The notes below the pieces were generated by a model. The model did no database searches and was not told the DNA's origin. It was given only the letters and a program-made list of their open reading frames with translations. 64,000 bases of DNA, from NCBI RefSeq assembly GCF_030816715.1, contig NZ_JAUSYH010000001.1, positions 6,572,001 through 6,636,000 on the forward strand, in the 5' to 3' direction. The translations under genes were made by a program, and so were the position numbers. Origin of the DNA: Streptomyces achromogenes. GTDB taxonomy: Bacteria; Actinomycetota; Actinomycetes; Streptomycetales; Streptomycetaceae. Each line of letters begins with the position of its first letter. Position 1 is the first letter of the stretch. Positions 23,246 to 31,585 of this stretch are shown here, piece after piece.

Positions 23246-24901
23246 ATGACGGACAACGCCGCTCCATCGGTCGGCCCTCTGGTCACCGGCGCCGAGATCG
23301 CCCGGCTGGCCGGAGTCACCCGGGCCGCTGTCTCCAACTGGCGTCGGCGCTACGACGACTTCCCCGCGCCGGCCGGAGGGGCCGCGAACAGTCCGCTGTA
23401 CGCGCTCACCGAGGTCCAGGAATGGCTGGACCGGCAGCGCAAGGGCCAGGAGGTGTCGCCCGAGGTCGAGTTGTGGCAGGCCATGCGGGCCGCGTACGGG
23501 GAACAGATGGTCTCGGGTCTGGCGCAGGTCGCCGCGGCCCTGACCGGGCAGACCGGACCGGGGCTGCCGGACGACGTCGCCACCCGCGTACGGGCGCTCG
23601 CCCGAACCGGATCGTCCGTCGACCTCATGAACGGACTTACTGACCGGTTTATGGACTCCGCTCGGCGGGCCGGGTCAGACCAGGTGACCCCTGAGCGCGT
23701 GGTGCGTGCCGTCCGCCACTTCGCCCCCGAACTGCTTGCCGACGCGACGGTCTTCGACCCTGCCTGCGGAATCGGGGTACTCCTCCTGTCTGTCGCCTCC
23801 GACGCCGGGACGCGTTGCTACGGCCAAGAGGTGGATGACGACAGCGCTCTCTTCGCACAGCTCCGCGCTGACCTCCTGGGCCGCTCCGGCGTGCGCGTCG
23901 TGGCAGGCGATTCACTGCGTGCGGACGTATGGCCGGACCTCAAGGCGGATCTGGTCGTCTGTGACCCTCCGGCCGGTGTGACCGAGTGGGGGCGGGAGGA
24001 GTTGCTGCTCGACTCCCGCTGGGACCTCGGTACCCCGTCCAAAGCAGAGGGCGAGCTCGCCTGGCTCCAGCACGCCTACTCCCACACCGCGCCCGGCGGC
24101 CACGTCCTTATGGTGATGCCGGCCTCGGTCGCCTACCGCAAGGCCGGCCGCCGCATCCGGTCGGAACTCGTCCGCCGGGGCATCGTGCGCCGGGTGATCG
24201 CCCTGCCGCCGGGGACGGCGACCTCGCACGCCCTGCCTGTGCACCTGTGGTGTCTCCAGCGGCCCGAGAGCACGGAAGGGGCGGACACGCACCACACCGT
24301 CAGCATGGTCGACCTGACGGAGAACCCGCCCGACGGGGATCTGGAGCCACGCCCCGACCAGATTGCCGAAGTGCCGCTGATCGAACTCCTCGACGACACC
24401 GTCGACCTGACGCCCGGGAGCCATCTCCGTTCCCGGCACCGCGACTACCCCGCTGAATACGTCGCCCTGCGCAAGGAGTTGGAGGACCAGATCCGTCGAC
24501 TCGCCGCCCTTCTGCCCGAACTCGCGACGGGCGGCGGGCCGGGCTCGCTGGACGGCGCCACCACCAGCGTCGCGGATCTGGCCCGCGCCGGGCTCGTGGC
24601 GTACGAGGGTCCGGAGCCCGTCTCGGCCAGCGAGCAGCTCGACACGGACTATCTGCAGGGGTTCCTGCGCAGCTTGGCCAACGCCCGCAGGTCCACGAGC
24701 ACGAGCGGGACCTACCGCTTCGACGGCAGGGGCTCACGTATCCCCCGTATGGGCATCGACGAGCAGCGTCGGTACGGCGCTGCCTTCCGTGCCCTGTCCG
24801 CGTTCGAGGAGGGCATGCGCAAGGTCGACGAGCTGAGCCGACAGCTCGCCGAGGTGGCCCGTGACGGTCTGGCCACGGGCGCCCTGGCACCGGAGGAATG
24901 A
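23246..24901 (+). CDS. HTH-containing N6-adenine DNA methylase
   Basis: A 551-residue protein with an N-terminal winged helix-turn-helix (about 10-65: TGAEIARLAGVTRAAVSNWR, then LYALTEVQEWLD) and a class I methylase of the HsdM/N6_Mtase type (about 120-380). Motif I is VFDPACGIGVLLLSV (about 175). Motif IV is DLVVCDPPAGV, a DPP variant of NPPY lacking the aromatic residue, so catalytic efficiency is open to question. The C-terminal 170 residues are helical and may recognise DNA or the DUF6119 partner. No type I R or S subunit is adjacent. It probably marks self DNA or silences DNA together with DUF6119 (inference). Confidence 0.8.
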   Translation: MTDNAAPSVGPLVTGAEIARLAGVTRAAVSNWRRRYDDFPAPAGGAANSPLYALTEVQEWLDRQRKGQEVSPEVELWQAMRAAYGEQMVSGLAQVAAALTGQTGPGLPDDVATRVRALARTGSSVDLMNGLTDRFMDSARRAGSDQVTPERVVRAVRHFAPELLADATVFDPACGIGVLLLSVASDAGTRCYGQEVDDDSALFAQLRADLLGRSGVRVVAGDSLRADVWPDLKADLVVCDPPAGVTEWGREELLLDSRWDLGTPSKAEGELAWLQHAYSHTAPGGHVLMVMPASVAYRKAGRRIRSELVRRGIVRRVIALPPGTATSHALPVHLWCLQRPESTEGADTHHTVSMVDLTENPPDGDLEPRPDQIAEVPLIELLDDTVDLTPGSHLRSRHRDYPAEYVALRKELEDQIRRLAALLPELATGGGPGSLDGATTSVADLARAGLVAYEGPEPVSASEQLDTDYLQGFLRSLANARRSTSTSGTYRFDGRGSRIPRMGIDEQRRYGAAFRALSAFEEGMRKVDELSRQLAEVARDGLATGALAPEE

Positions 24902-24911
24902 GCCGGTTCGG

Positions 24912-27047
24912 TCAGTCGACGGGCGGGAGAAAGGGGCTCACGGTCCCGCTCCACGTCACCTTCAGGGTTTCGCGAGCGCGTGTGCAGGCGACGAAGAGCA
25001 GACAGCGCTCTCGGAGCAGGTCGGCGTCATGCTGGAGCGGGTCCGCCTCACGCGGGGTGATCTCACGGGCGAACGGGACGGTGCCCTCGGCGACACCGAG
25101 CACCGACACCGCCCGGAACTCCAGCCCCTTCATCGCGTGCATCGTCGCCAGCCGCACGCCCTCGGCCCCTTGCGTGACCTGCCCTTTGACCCGTAGCACC
25201 GGAATCCCCGCAGCCTTCAGCTTCTCCTCGGCCGCGTCCAGGGCGAGGTTGAAGCGCGCGCACACACCGATCTCGTGCGCCGCGAAACCCTCGGCGATCA
25301 GGGCACGCACCCGCTCCACCAGCGCCTCCGTCTCCTCCTGCCGGGTGGCGTACCCCCGCACCCGGGGGCGGCCGCCGTGGAGCAGCGAGCGGTACCCGGC
25401 CAGCGAGTCCGTCCCCTCACCCTCGAGCGCGTCGACGGTGACGGGCGCGAGGAGGCGGGCCGACCAGGCCAGGATCTCTTCCGTGGAGCGGTAGTTGACG
25501 CGCAACCGGAAACTGCGACCGGACGTGGTGATGCCCAGCGAGCCCAGCGACACCCGGGAGTCGTAGATCCGCTGATGCGGGTCACCGGTGATGAACAGGT
25601 CGTCGGCGCCGGGGGAGACGGCGGCACGCAGCACGCACCACTGCGCGGGGTGCAGGTCCTGTGCCTCGTCCACGACGACATGGGCGTACGGAGCCGGCCC
25701 GTCGGCGAGGAGTTCCGCGGCACGGGCGCAGATGCCCAGGTGCGTGGTCTCGCCGCGCTCGCGCAGGAACTGCTCGAACCGCTCCACGCCCCTCCACACC
25801 TCCCGGCGGCGCGCGGCCCCGAGACCGGTGCCGCGGCCGCGGCGGCTCGCGGCGAGGTAGGCGTCGACATCCCGGAGGTTCTGGCCGAGGACGACATGCC
25901 GGTACTCCTGGGCCAGGAACCGGGCGGTGAACGGCAGATCCAGCTGCTTGACCACCTTCTCCCACAACTGCCGCTGCTCCCGGTCCCCGATCGGCTTGGG
26001 CGCGGTCGCCGAGTGGGTACGCACGACGCCGTTGGCACAGGCGTCGACCGTCGTCACATCTACCCGTGCCAGCAGCTTCTCGTCCTCGTCGAGGAGCAGG
26101 CCGAGCATCTCGCGCAGTCCGGCGGCGAGCGCGTTCGTGTACGTGGTGAGCAGGATGCGGCCGTCCTCGGAGCGGCCGAGCAGATGCTTGACCCGGTGCA
26201 GCGCGGCCACCGTCTTGCCCGTGCCGGGGCCCCCGGTGACCTGGACGGGGCCGCCGTACGACGTGCGGTAGGCGACGCGCCGCTGGGAGGGGTGCAGGAA
26301 GACGCGCCAGGCCGCGAACGGCTTCGCCAGCATCTCCTCCAACTCCCGCGGTCCGGTGACCAGCCGGATGCGAGCGGAGGTGTTGGTGATCACCGTGGCC
26401 AGGTCCTCGACCGGTTCGGCGGGCGCGTCGGCGGGGCGGCGTACGGCCACGACGTCCCGGTAGACCTCTTCCGGGCTGAAGCCCTCAGCGAGGTACTGGA
26501 GCACCTCCAGCTGATCCTCCGGCAACAGCGTGGCGAAAGCCTCCAGCTGGGCCTTGTCCACCAGCGATCGTGCGGCGCGCAGGACCTGGTCGTCGATGCC
26601 GAGATCGCGCAGCGTGCCGTCGGAGACGTCCGCGAACAGCAGCCGGGGAGCCGTGCGCGCGGCTGTCTCGTACAGCGGTGTCAGCTCGTCCAGGGCGACG
26701 GCGTTGCGCACTTCCAGGGCCCGCGTCGCGGAGTTCGCGCTGTACAGGCGCTTCGCGGCCCAGGTGTAGGCGTCGTCGTGCGGCAGGACATTGACCAGGA
26801 GGAACATGTCGCTGCCGTCGTCGGGGGCGAGGACGACACCGCGCCAGAAGTCGGTGATGCGGATGGTCCGCATCCGCGGGTCACGGGCGTTGTGGACGGA
26901 CTCCAGGTGCAGCCCCTTGTCCGCGTTGAGTTCGGCCGTGCTCATGGCCTGGAACTTCGCCATGGCCTTGCGTACTCCGGCCCGGACCGGCTTCTCCAGG
27001 GCGTCGTAGCCGTCCCAGAAACTCTGGGCGAAGGCGAGCCGAGGCAT
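24912..27047 (-). CDS. RelE/ParE-like domain fused to a UvrD-type SF1 helicase
   Basis: A 711-residue protein. Residues 1-95 resemble the RelE/ParE toxin fold: LEKPVRAGVRKAMAKFQ, GLHLESVHNARDPRMRTIRI, FWRGVVLAPDDG and LLVNVLPHDDAYTWAAKR. From about 250 it is a superfamily 1A helicase, with Walker A TGGPGTGKTVAALHR (about 273), VVVDEAQDLHPAQW (about 455), FITGDPHQRIYDSR, RLRVNYRSTEEI and C-terminal RLATMHAMKGLEFRAV with LLFVACTRARETL. It probably translocates on DNA or RNA; whether the RelE-like part cuts RNA or only binds is unknown. Its start overlaps the mcrC stop (TGATG), so it is the third gene of the mcrB-mcrC operon. Confidence 0.82.
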   Translation of the reverse strand: MPRLAFAQSFWDGYDALEKPVRAGVRKAMAKFQAMSTAELNADKGLHLESVHNARDPRMRTIRITDFWRGVVLAPDDGSDMFLLVNVLPHDDAYTWAAKRLYSANSATRALEVRNAVALDELTPLYETAARTAPRLLFADVSDGTLRDLGIDDQVLRAARSLVDKAQLEAFATLLPEDQLEVLQYLAEGFSPEEVYRDVVAVRRPADAPAEPVEDLATVITNTSARIRLVTGPRELEEMLAKPFAAWRVFLHPSQRRVAYRTSYGGPVQVTGGPGTGKTVAALHRVKHLLGRSEDGRILLTTYTNALAAGLREMLGLLLDEDEKLLARVDVTTVDACANGVVRTHSATAPKPIGDREQRQLWEKVVKQLDLPFTARFLAQEYRHVVLGQNLRDVDAYLAASRRGRGTGLGAARRREVWRGVERFEQFLRERGETTHLGICARAAELLADGPAPYAHVVVDEAQDLHPAQWCVLRAAVSPGADDLFITGDPHQRIYDSRVSLGSLGITTSGRSFRLRVNYRSTEEILAWSARLLAPVTVDALEGEGTDSLAGYRSLLHGGRPRVRGYATRQEETEALVERVRALIAEGFAAHEIGVCARFNLALDAAEEKLKAAGIPVLRVKGQVTQGAEGVRLATMHAMKGLEFRAVSVLGVAEGTVPFAREITPREADPLQHDADLLRERCLLFVACTRARETLKVTWSGTVSPFLPPVD

Positions 27048-28288
27048 CAGGTCACTTCCCTTCTTCCGGACGCCAGGTGTGCGGCGATCTCCCGGAAAGC
27101 GGTGAGGAGTTGTTCCGGTTCGCGGGAGAGATCGAGGCTGTGCTGATAAAGCCGCACGGCCGCTCCGCGCACCTCGTGGTGGCGCAAGGGCTGACGTCCG
27201 GCCGCGTACACCAGGTGCGCCTCGCGCAGACCGAGCACCGTGGCGTACGCGAGGGCCTGGTACAGGTCCGCGTTGAGGAGCCCGTCGGCCTTCTCGACCT
27301 TGTACTTGGCGTCGACGACGGCGACCGGGGTACGGCCGTCACCGGTGCGGACGACCAGGTCGGGGCGCATGCCCACCCGACCCGCGAGGTCGAGGTGATG
27401 GGGATCCTGGAGACGCGCGGTCAGACCGTGCTCCTTGAGCGCCTCGCGCAGGCCGACGGTCACGAAGTCCTCGAACAACTTGTTCATGTCGAGCAGGAAA
27501 CCGTCCACGGCGAGCGGGTCGGCCCCGGGCGACCGGTGCTCCGGCGAGGTACCGCGCAGGACGGCCTCCGCGAGCCGAAGCGCGGGCTGGTAACGGGAGT
27601 TGAGTCGCGACGGCAACCATCGCGGCAGCGCCTGCCCCCGTATCAACGGCAGCGCGTCGGCCAGTCGTACCCGCTGATGAGCCAAACGCCGCCGGACAGG
27701 ACCGGGAACGCCCGGCAGCCGCAGCAACCGCTCGGTGGCGGCGCGCAGGATGCGGTTCTCGGCGGTGTCGGCGGTGTACGCGTCGTAGGCGATCTCCACG
27801 GGCGGCGTACGGCCGAAGTGGCGCCGGATCTGCTCGGCCTCACGCAGCCTTCCGCGCACGACCAGCGCGGTCTCCTCGACCTCCCGGTAGCCCTGGAGGA
27901 CACCCTGCCGGAGGGCCCCGTCGATCTGCCGCTCCACGGCATGCGCGAGGGCGGGCACGACATCGTCGTAGGCGCCGGTGTCCACGGTGCCCTCGCCGCT
28001 GTCGCGCCAGGCGCGGGCCGGGTCGAGGCTGAACCCGAGGAGGAAGAACAACCGGCTCACCGGGGTCTTGGGCATGATCCGTACGACCTGACCGCCGGCC
28101 GTGCGCACCGCGCCGACGCGGCTGCCCGCCCGCAGCAGCCAGTGCCCGCCACAGCCGGGGTCGGGGGTCGCGCTCTGCAGGATCCCGGAGGCGGCCAGAG
28201 CGCGCCCGGCCTCGGTGTCCAGTGCGACGGAGACGGCGGGTCCGTACTCGCGCAGCGACACCTCGGGCAGGGGCAGGGGCAGGGTCAC
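27047..28288 (-). CDS. mcrC: McrC-like 5-methylcytosine restriction subunit
   Basis: A 413-residue McrC homologue, the nuclease subunit of the modification-dependent type IV system. The N-terminal beta domain (REYGPAVSVALDTEAGRALA; GGQVVRIMPKTPVSRLFFLL) and helical middle (YDAYTADTAENRILRAATERLL) are typical. The C-terminal PD-(D/E)XK site reads MRPDLVVRTGDG then VAVVDAKYKV (about 325-345), with the expected D and D-x-K residues. It uses a GTG start that overlaps the mcrB stop (GTGA). It pairs with McrB and the RelE-UvrD protein in one operon. Confidence 0.9.
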   Translation of the reverse strand: MTLPLPLPEVSLREYGPAVSVALDTEAGRALAASGILQSATPDPGCGGHWLLRAGSRVGAVRTAGGQVVRIMPKTPVSRLFFLLGFSLDPARAWRDSGEGTVDTGAYDDVVPALAHAVERQIDGALRQGVLQGYREVEETALVVRGRLREAEQIRRHFGRTPPVEIAYDAYTADTAENRILRAATERLLRLPGVPGPVRRRLAHQRVRLADALPLIRGQALPRWLPSRLNSRYQPALRLAEAVLRGTSPEHRSPGADPLAVDGFLLDMNKLFEDFVTVGLREALKEHGLTARLQDPHHLDLAGRVGMRPDLVVRTGDGRTPVAVVDAKYKVEKADGLLNADLYQALAYATVLGLREAHLVYAAGRQPLRHHEVRGAAVRLYQHSLDLSREPEQLLTAFREIAAHLASGRREVT

Positions 28289-30066
28289 GGACGCTGCTCG
28301 CGCAGGGCGTCGAGGCCGTAGTGGGCGGCGACGTCGAGGCCCTCGCCGTAGTGGTGCTCCTCCAGCAGCGGCAGGATCTTCGTGCGCCACGTCCGTTCGA
28401 GGCCGCCGTCGCGGTACACGCCCGGCTTCATCAGGTACGACGGTCCGATGGCGAAGTCGGCCCCGTCGATACGGGCGTTGAGGGCGTCGAGCAGCCGGGC
28501 GGGCTCCAGGTCCTTGCCCTCGCGCTTCAGCCAGCGGGCGAGCAGCCCGGCGGTCGGTTCGGTGCGCGGGGAAAGCTCCACGAACGCGAAGCGGCGCCGC
28601 ATGGCCGCGTCCACGAGGGCGATCGACCGGTCGGCCGTGTTCATCGTGCCGATCACGAAGAGGTTGGGCGGCAGCGCGAAGTCGTCCCCGGAGTAGGTGA
28701 GTCGGACCGACTTCGTCCGGTACTCCAGGAGGAAGTACAGCTCGCCGAAGACCTTCGCCAGATTGGCGCGGTTGATCTCGTCGATGATCAGGAAGTGCGG
28801 GATGTGCCGGTTGCCCTCGCGGGAGGCGAGATCGGCGAGCTCCCGGAGCGGGCCGGCCGTCAGCCGAAAGGCCACCTCCCGCGTCTCGGGATCCTCCACG
28901 GGCCGGAACCCCTCGAAGAAGTCCTCATAGGCGTACGAGGGATGGAACTGCACGATCTTGACCTGTTCCGGGCCGCCGCCGAGGTACTCGGCCAGCTTCA
29001 TCGCCAGGTACGTCTTGCCGGTGCCCGGAGGGCCGTAGAGCACCAACTGCCTTTCGTCGATGAGCAGTTCCCGCATTTCCTCCAGCCACGCACGGTCGTG
29101 GACGAGGAGTTCGGCGGCGAGGGCGTCGGTGATGTCCGGCAAGGTCAGTTCCCCGCTCGCCACGGGGGCCGTGTGGTCCGCCAGCCCCATGAGCTCGTCC
29201 AACGCGTCCAGAACGGCGGTCAGATCGACCACGTCGTGCTGGACGGACAGCTTCTGTTGCAGCTCCTCCGGCAGTTCCTCGTACGGGTGGCTGCCCGACC
29301 GCCAGGCGGCCGTCCGCCGCAGATTGGACAGCCCGTCCGGCGACGCGGTCTGTACGGCCTCGCCGGTGATGTGCCCGATGTGGAGGAGACCGTCGCTGAT
29401 GGTGGCCACGACGTCACCGAGGCGCATCTGCGTCAGAAAGGCGTGCAACTCGTCGACCAGGCCCCGCTTCTGGTTGTACGAAGCCGCCCCCTCGTATCCG
29501 TCCTCGACGAAGCGGCGCAGCGCGCTCTTGGTCGGGTCGGTCTCCTCCATGGGCGGCAGGTGCGCGCCCGCGAGCGAGACGACGCCCTCCGCCAGCCACA
29601 ACTGCCGCACCAGGTTGTGCCCGGAGACGTTGGAGCCGCGCACCAGCCATGCCTTGCGCGGGGCACGCCAGCCGGTGGAGAGATAGTCGGCGAGCGGATG
29701 GCCTTCCGCGGTGCGCCAGGACTCCGGGCCGGAGGCGTCGTAGCCGTACACCAGCGCGGCGGCGGCCGAGGAGGAGTTGCACTCGATGTCCCGGGCCGCC
29801 CTCCACCGTTGCTGGTCCTTCGGCAGGCCGGGGTCGGCAGTCACGTCGACGAGACCGCCGCTCGCGCGCAGATCCGCGCGGTTGCGGCGGGCGTGGTCGC
29901 CGAGCCCGGGCCAGGCCTCGGCGGCCACCAGGGAACCCTCCCGCAGCAGGAACTTGTGCGTGCCGTTGCCGCCGAACTCGGCCAGCAGATGCCCGCGCGC
30001 CTCACCGCCCTTGGGGAGCTTGATGTAGAACTCGGGAGTGCCGGGGAGGAGTTCGGGCTGGGACAC
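28285..30066 (-). CDS. mcrB: McrB-like AAA+ GTPase with N-terminal DUF4357
   Basis: A 593-residue protein. Residues about 10-125 look like DUF4357 (FYIKLPKGGEARGHL; ECNSSSAAAALVYGYDASGP), in place of the E. coli methyl-DNA-binding domain. The AAA+ motor has Walker A LYGPPGTGKTYLA (about 345), the McrB-type segment VQFHPSYAYEDFFEGFRP, Walker B FLIIDEINRANLAKVFGE and the McrB consensus GTMNTADRSIALVDAAMRRR. It would hydrolyse GTP and translocate so that McrC cuts foreign modified DNA. It is the first gene of the operon; the promoter lies in the 30067-30265 region, which carries two copies of the island operator. Confidence 0.9.
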   Translation of the reverse strand: MSQPELLPGTPEFYIKLPKGGEARGHLLAEFGGNGTHKFLLREGSLVAAEAWPGLGDHARRNRADLRASGGLVDVTADPGLPKDQQRWRAARDIECNSSSAAAALVYGYDASGPESWRTAEGHPLADYLSTGWRAPRKAWLVRGSNVSGHNLVRQLWLAEGVVSLAGAHLPPMEETDPTKSALRRFVEDGYEGAASYNQKRGLVDELHAFLTQMRLGDVVATISDGLLHIGHITGEAVQTASPDGLSNLRRTAAWRSGSHPYEELPEELQQKLSVQHDVVDLTAVLDALDELMGLADHTAPVASGELTLPDITDALAAELLVHDRAWLEEMRELLIDERQLVLYGPPGTGKTYLAMKLAEYLGGGPEQVKIVQFHPSYAYEDFFEGFRPVEDPETREVAFRLTAGPLRELADLASREGNRHIPHFLIIDEINRANLAKVFGELYFLLEYRTKSVRLTYSGDDFALPPNLFVIGTMNTADRSIALVDAAMRRRFAFVELSPRTEPTAGLLARWLKREGKDLEPARLLDALNARIDGADFAIGPSYLMKPGVYRDGGLERTWRTKILPLLEEHHYGEGLDVAAHYGLDALREQRP

Positions 30067-30116
30067 GGGTGACCTTCCGGGATGCGCGAGGCCTGCGCCA
30101 ACGCCCCCACCCTACC

Positions 30117-30133
30117 TGTTGACGCCGTCAAGC
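30117..30133. promoter_or_regulatory. Island operator motif, mcrB/sigma-like region, site A
   Basis: TGTTGAC-GCC-GTCAAGC: inverted arms GTTGAC and GTCAA-G, one mismatch from TGTTGAC-N3-GTCAACG. It starts 50 bp upstream of mcrB. Confidence 0.6.
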
Positions 30134-30167
30134 GACCCACCGCGAGTGTAAACAAAATTAATGATTG

Positions 30168-30184
30168 TGTTGACGGTGTAAACG
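30168..30184. promoter_or_regulatory. Island operator motif, mcrB/sigma-like region, site B
   Basis: TGTTGAC-GGT-GTAAACG: one mismatch from the shared motif. It lies 51 bp from site A and overlaps the -35 element TTGACG of the sigma-like gene promoter. Confidence 0.6.
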
Positions 30185-30199
30185 CGTCGGTTCTACAGT
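30170..30199 (+). promoter_or_regulatory. Promoter of the sigma-like/drmA operon
   Basis: TTGACG (30170-30175) and TACAGT (30194-30199) with an 18-bp spacer fit a housekeeping promoter. Transcription would start near 30206, leaving a 60-base leader before the ATG at 30266. The -35 box lies inside operator site B, so a bound protein would block it. Confidence 0.55.
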
Positions 30200-30265
30200 G
30201 CTGGTTGTGCCCGGCCGACTCTTCGCCGGAAGTCCGGGCGCTCAAACGCTCAAGTGGGGGGCACT

Positions 30266-31516
30266 ATGGGTGGGGAGCCGACGGCTGAGGCCAGACGGCG
30301 CACGATCGAGGCGGAGTTGCCGTCGGTCATCGAAAGACTGAAGGGCTGCGCGTCTCGTGCGGGCGTGGTCAGCCAACGGGCCTTCGTGCTGGAGGCGGAC
30401 CGGCTCGGGTTGAGGACCGATGAACAGCGGCGAAGACTCTGTGGTGAGCTGGCCGCCGCAGGCGTTCACGTGAAGCCCGCGAATGGGCCCGCGCCTGTCG
30501 TCGATATTGAGGTGCCGACTGCGCCTCCGGCGGCAAAGGTGTCTGCCCCACCGACCCTCTCCGCTGAACCAGGGCTCGTCGCAACCGAGGCAGCCAGACG
30601 CCTGGCCCAGGCCCGGCGCATGCTGGCCCGCTACACCGACGCCAAAGGCACCGTCAGCAGGCTCGCCCGCGATGGAGTGGTACGACTCCACGGACTGAGC
30701 CCAGACGAAGCGCGCGAGCTGACCGCCGACTTCCCGATCACTCGACCTGGAACACTCCGCGTGCACGTCGAACCTGCGGAGCGTCGTGATGTCCGCTCCG
30801 GCGCGCCCGCACTGGCGCCGACGTTCCGGGCCGCACCGGTGAGGCCGCCGATCGGCCGGACGAATGCCCTGGTTGCTTCTTCTGCCGAGGAAGTCGGACT
30901 CGCCGACGCCGTTCGCGCCGCCCGAGCTGTACTGGAGGAAGACCGGTGGCGCCAGGACGCGGCCACAGTGGTGCTGAAGGCGGACGAGGAAGTCGGCCTC
31001 GCCCTTCTGCTCCGTGGCGGTACCGGCCCCCTCGCGCGTGCTGTTCCGGAGAGCGAGATCTCGGCGCTGCCTCGCGACAGCGAGCGACGGCGCGCTTACG
31101 AGTGCCTTGTTCTGCATAATCAGCACCTCGTGCGGAGGATCGCACAGGGCCACCGGGGACGCGGACTGGACATTGAGGACCTCGTCCAGCACGGAAGCAT
31201 CGGACTGCTGAGTGCGGTCCGCGGATTCGACGCCGGCAGAGGCAACAAGTTCTCGACCTACGCGACTTCGTGTATACAACACGCCATCGTCCGGGCCATC
31301 GCCGACGAAGGCCCCCTGGTCCGGCTTCCCTCGGACCTCCGCGAAAAGGTCAGGAAGGTCGCCCAGGCCGAGCGCAAGCTCTCGGCTGAAGGTCGCGCCA
31401 CGACGGTCGACAACGTGGCCTACGCCAGCGGTCTCACCTTCGCTGAAGTGGAGGAAGCGCGCAGGATCAAACAGCCCGCCGGACGGGCTGGCCGGCGACG
31501 GCCTCGCGCTCGATGA
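30266..31516 (+). CDS. Sigma-70-like protein lacking region 4
   Basis: A 416-residue protein with RpoD-like order. A region 1.1-like helix bundle covers about 10-65, followed by an unknown linker. Region 1.2 (ADEEVGLALLLRGG) and region 2 (LVLHNQHLVRRIAQGHRGRG; DLVQHGSIGLLSAVRGFD) lie at about 230-330, then region 3 (LVRLPSDLREKVRKVAQAER). Where housekeeping sigma factors read TYATWWIRQAI, this protein has TYATSCIQHAI, so the two promoter-melting tryptophans are gone. The frame ends right after region 3. A +1 frame continues in sigma-like style (GLAGDGLALDDLTPTEPL) to 31568, implying a frameshift, but no region 4 follows there either. ATG 30266 follows a GGGGGG tract. drmA starts 69 bp downstream. 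Confidence 0.75.
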   Translation: MGGEPTAEARRRTIEAELPSVIERLKGCASRAGVVSQRAFVLEADRLGLRTDEQRRRLCGELAAAGVHVKPANGPAPVVDIEVPTAPPAAKVSAPPTLSAEPGLVATEAARRLAQARRMLARYTDAKGTVSRLARDGVVRLHGLSPDEARELTADFPITRPGTLRVHVEPAERRDVRSGAPALAPTFRAAPVRPPIGRTNALVASSAEEVGLADAVRAARAVLEEDRWRQDAATVVLKADEEVGLALLLRGGTGPLARAVPESEISALPRDSERRRAYECLVLHNQHLVRRIAQGHRGRGLDIEDLVQHGSIGLLSAVRGFDAGRGNKFSTYATSCIQHAIVRAIADEGPLVRLPSDLREKVRKVAQAERKLSAEGRATTVDNVAYASGLTFAEVEEARRIKQPAGRAGRRRPRAR

Positions 31517-31585
31517 CCTGACTCCGACGGAGCCCCTGCTGTCGCCCCCTTCCGACCTCCGACTCTGATCCGAAGGACCCCGCAC

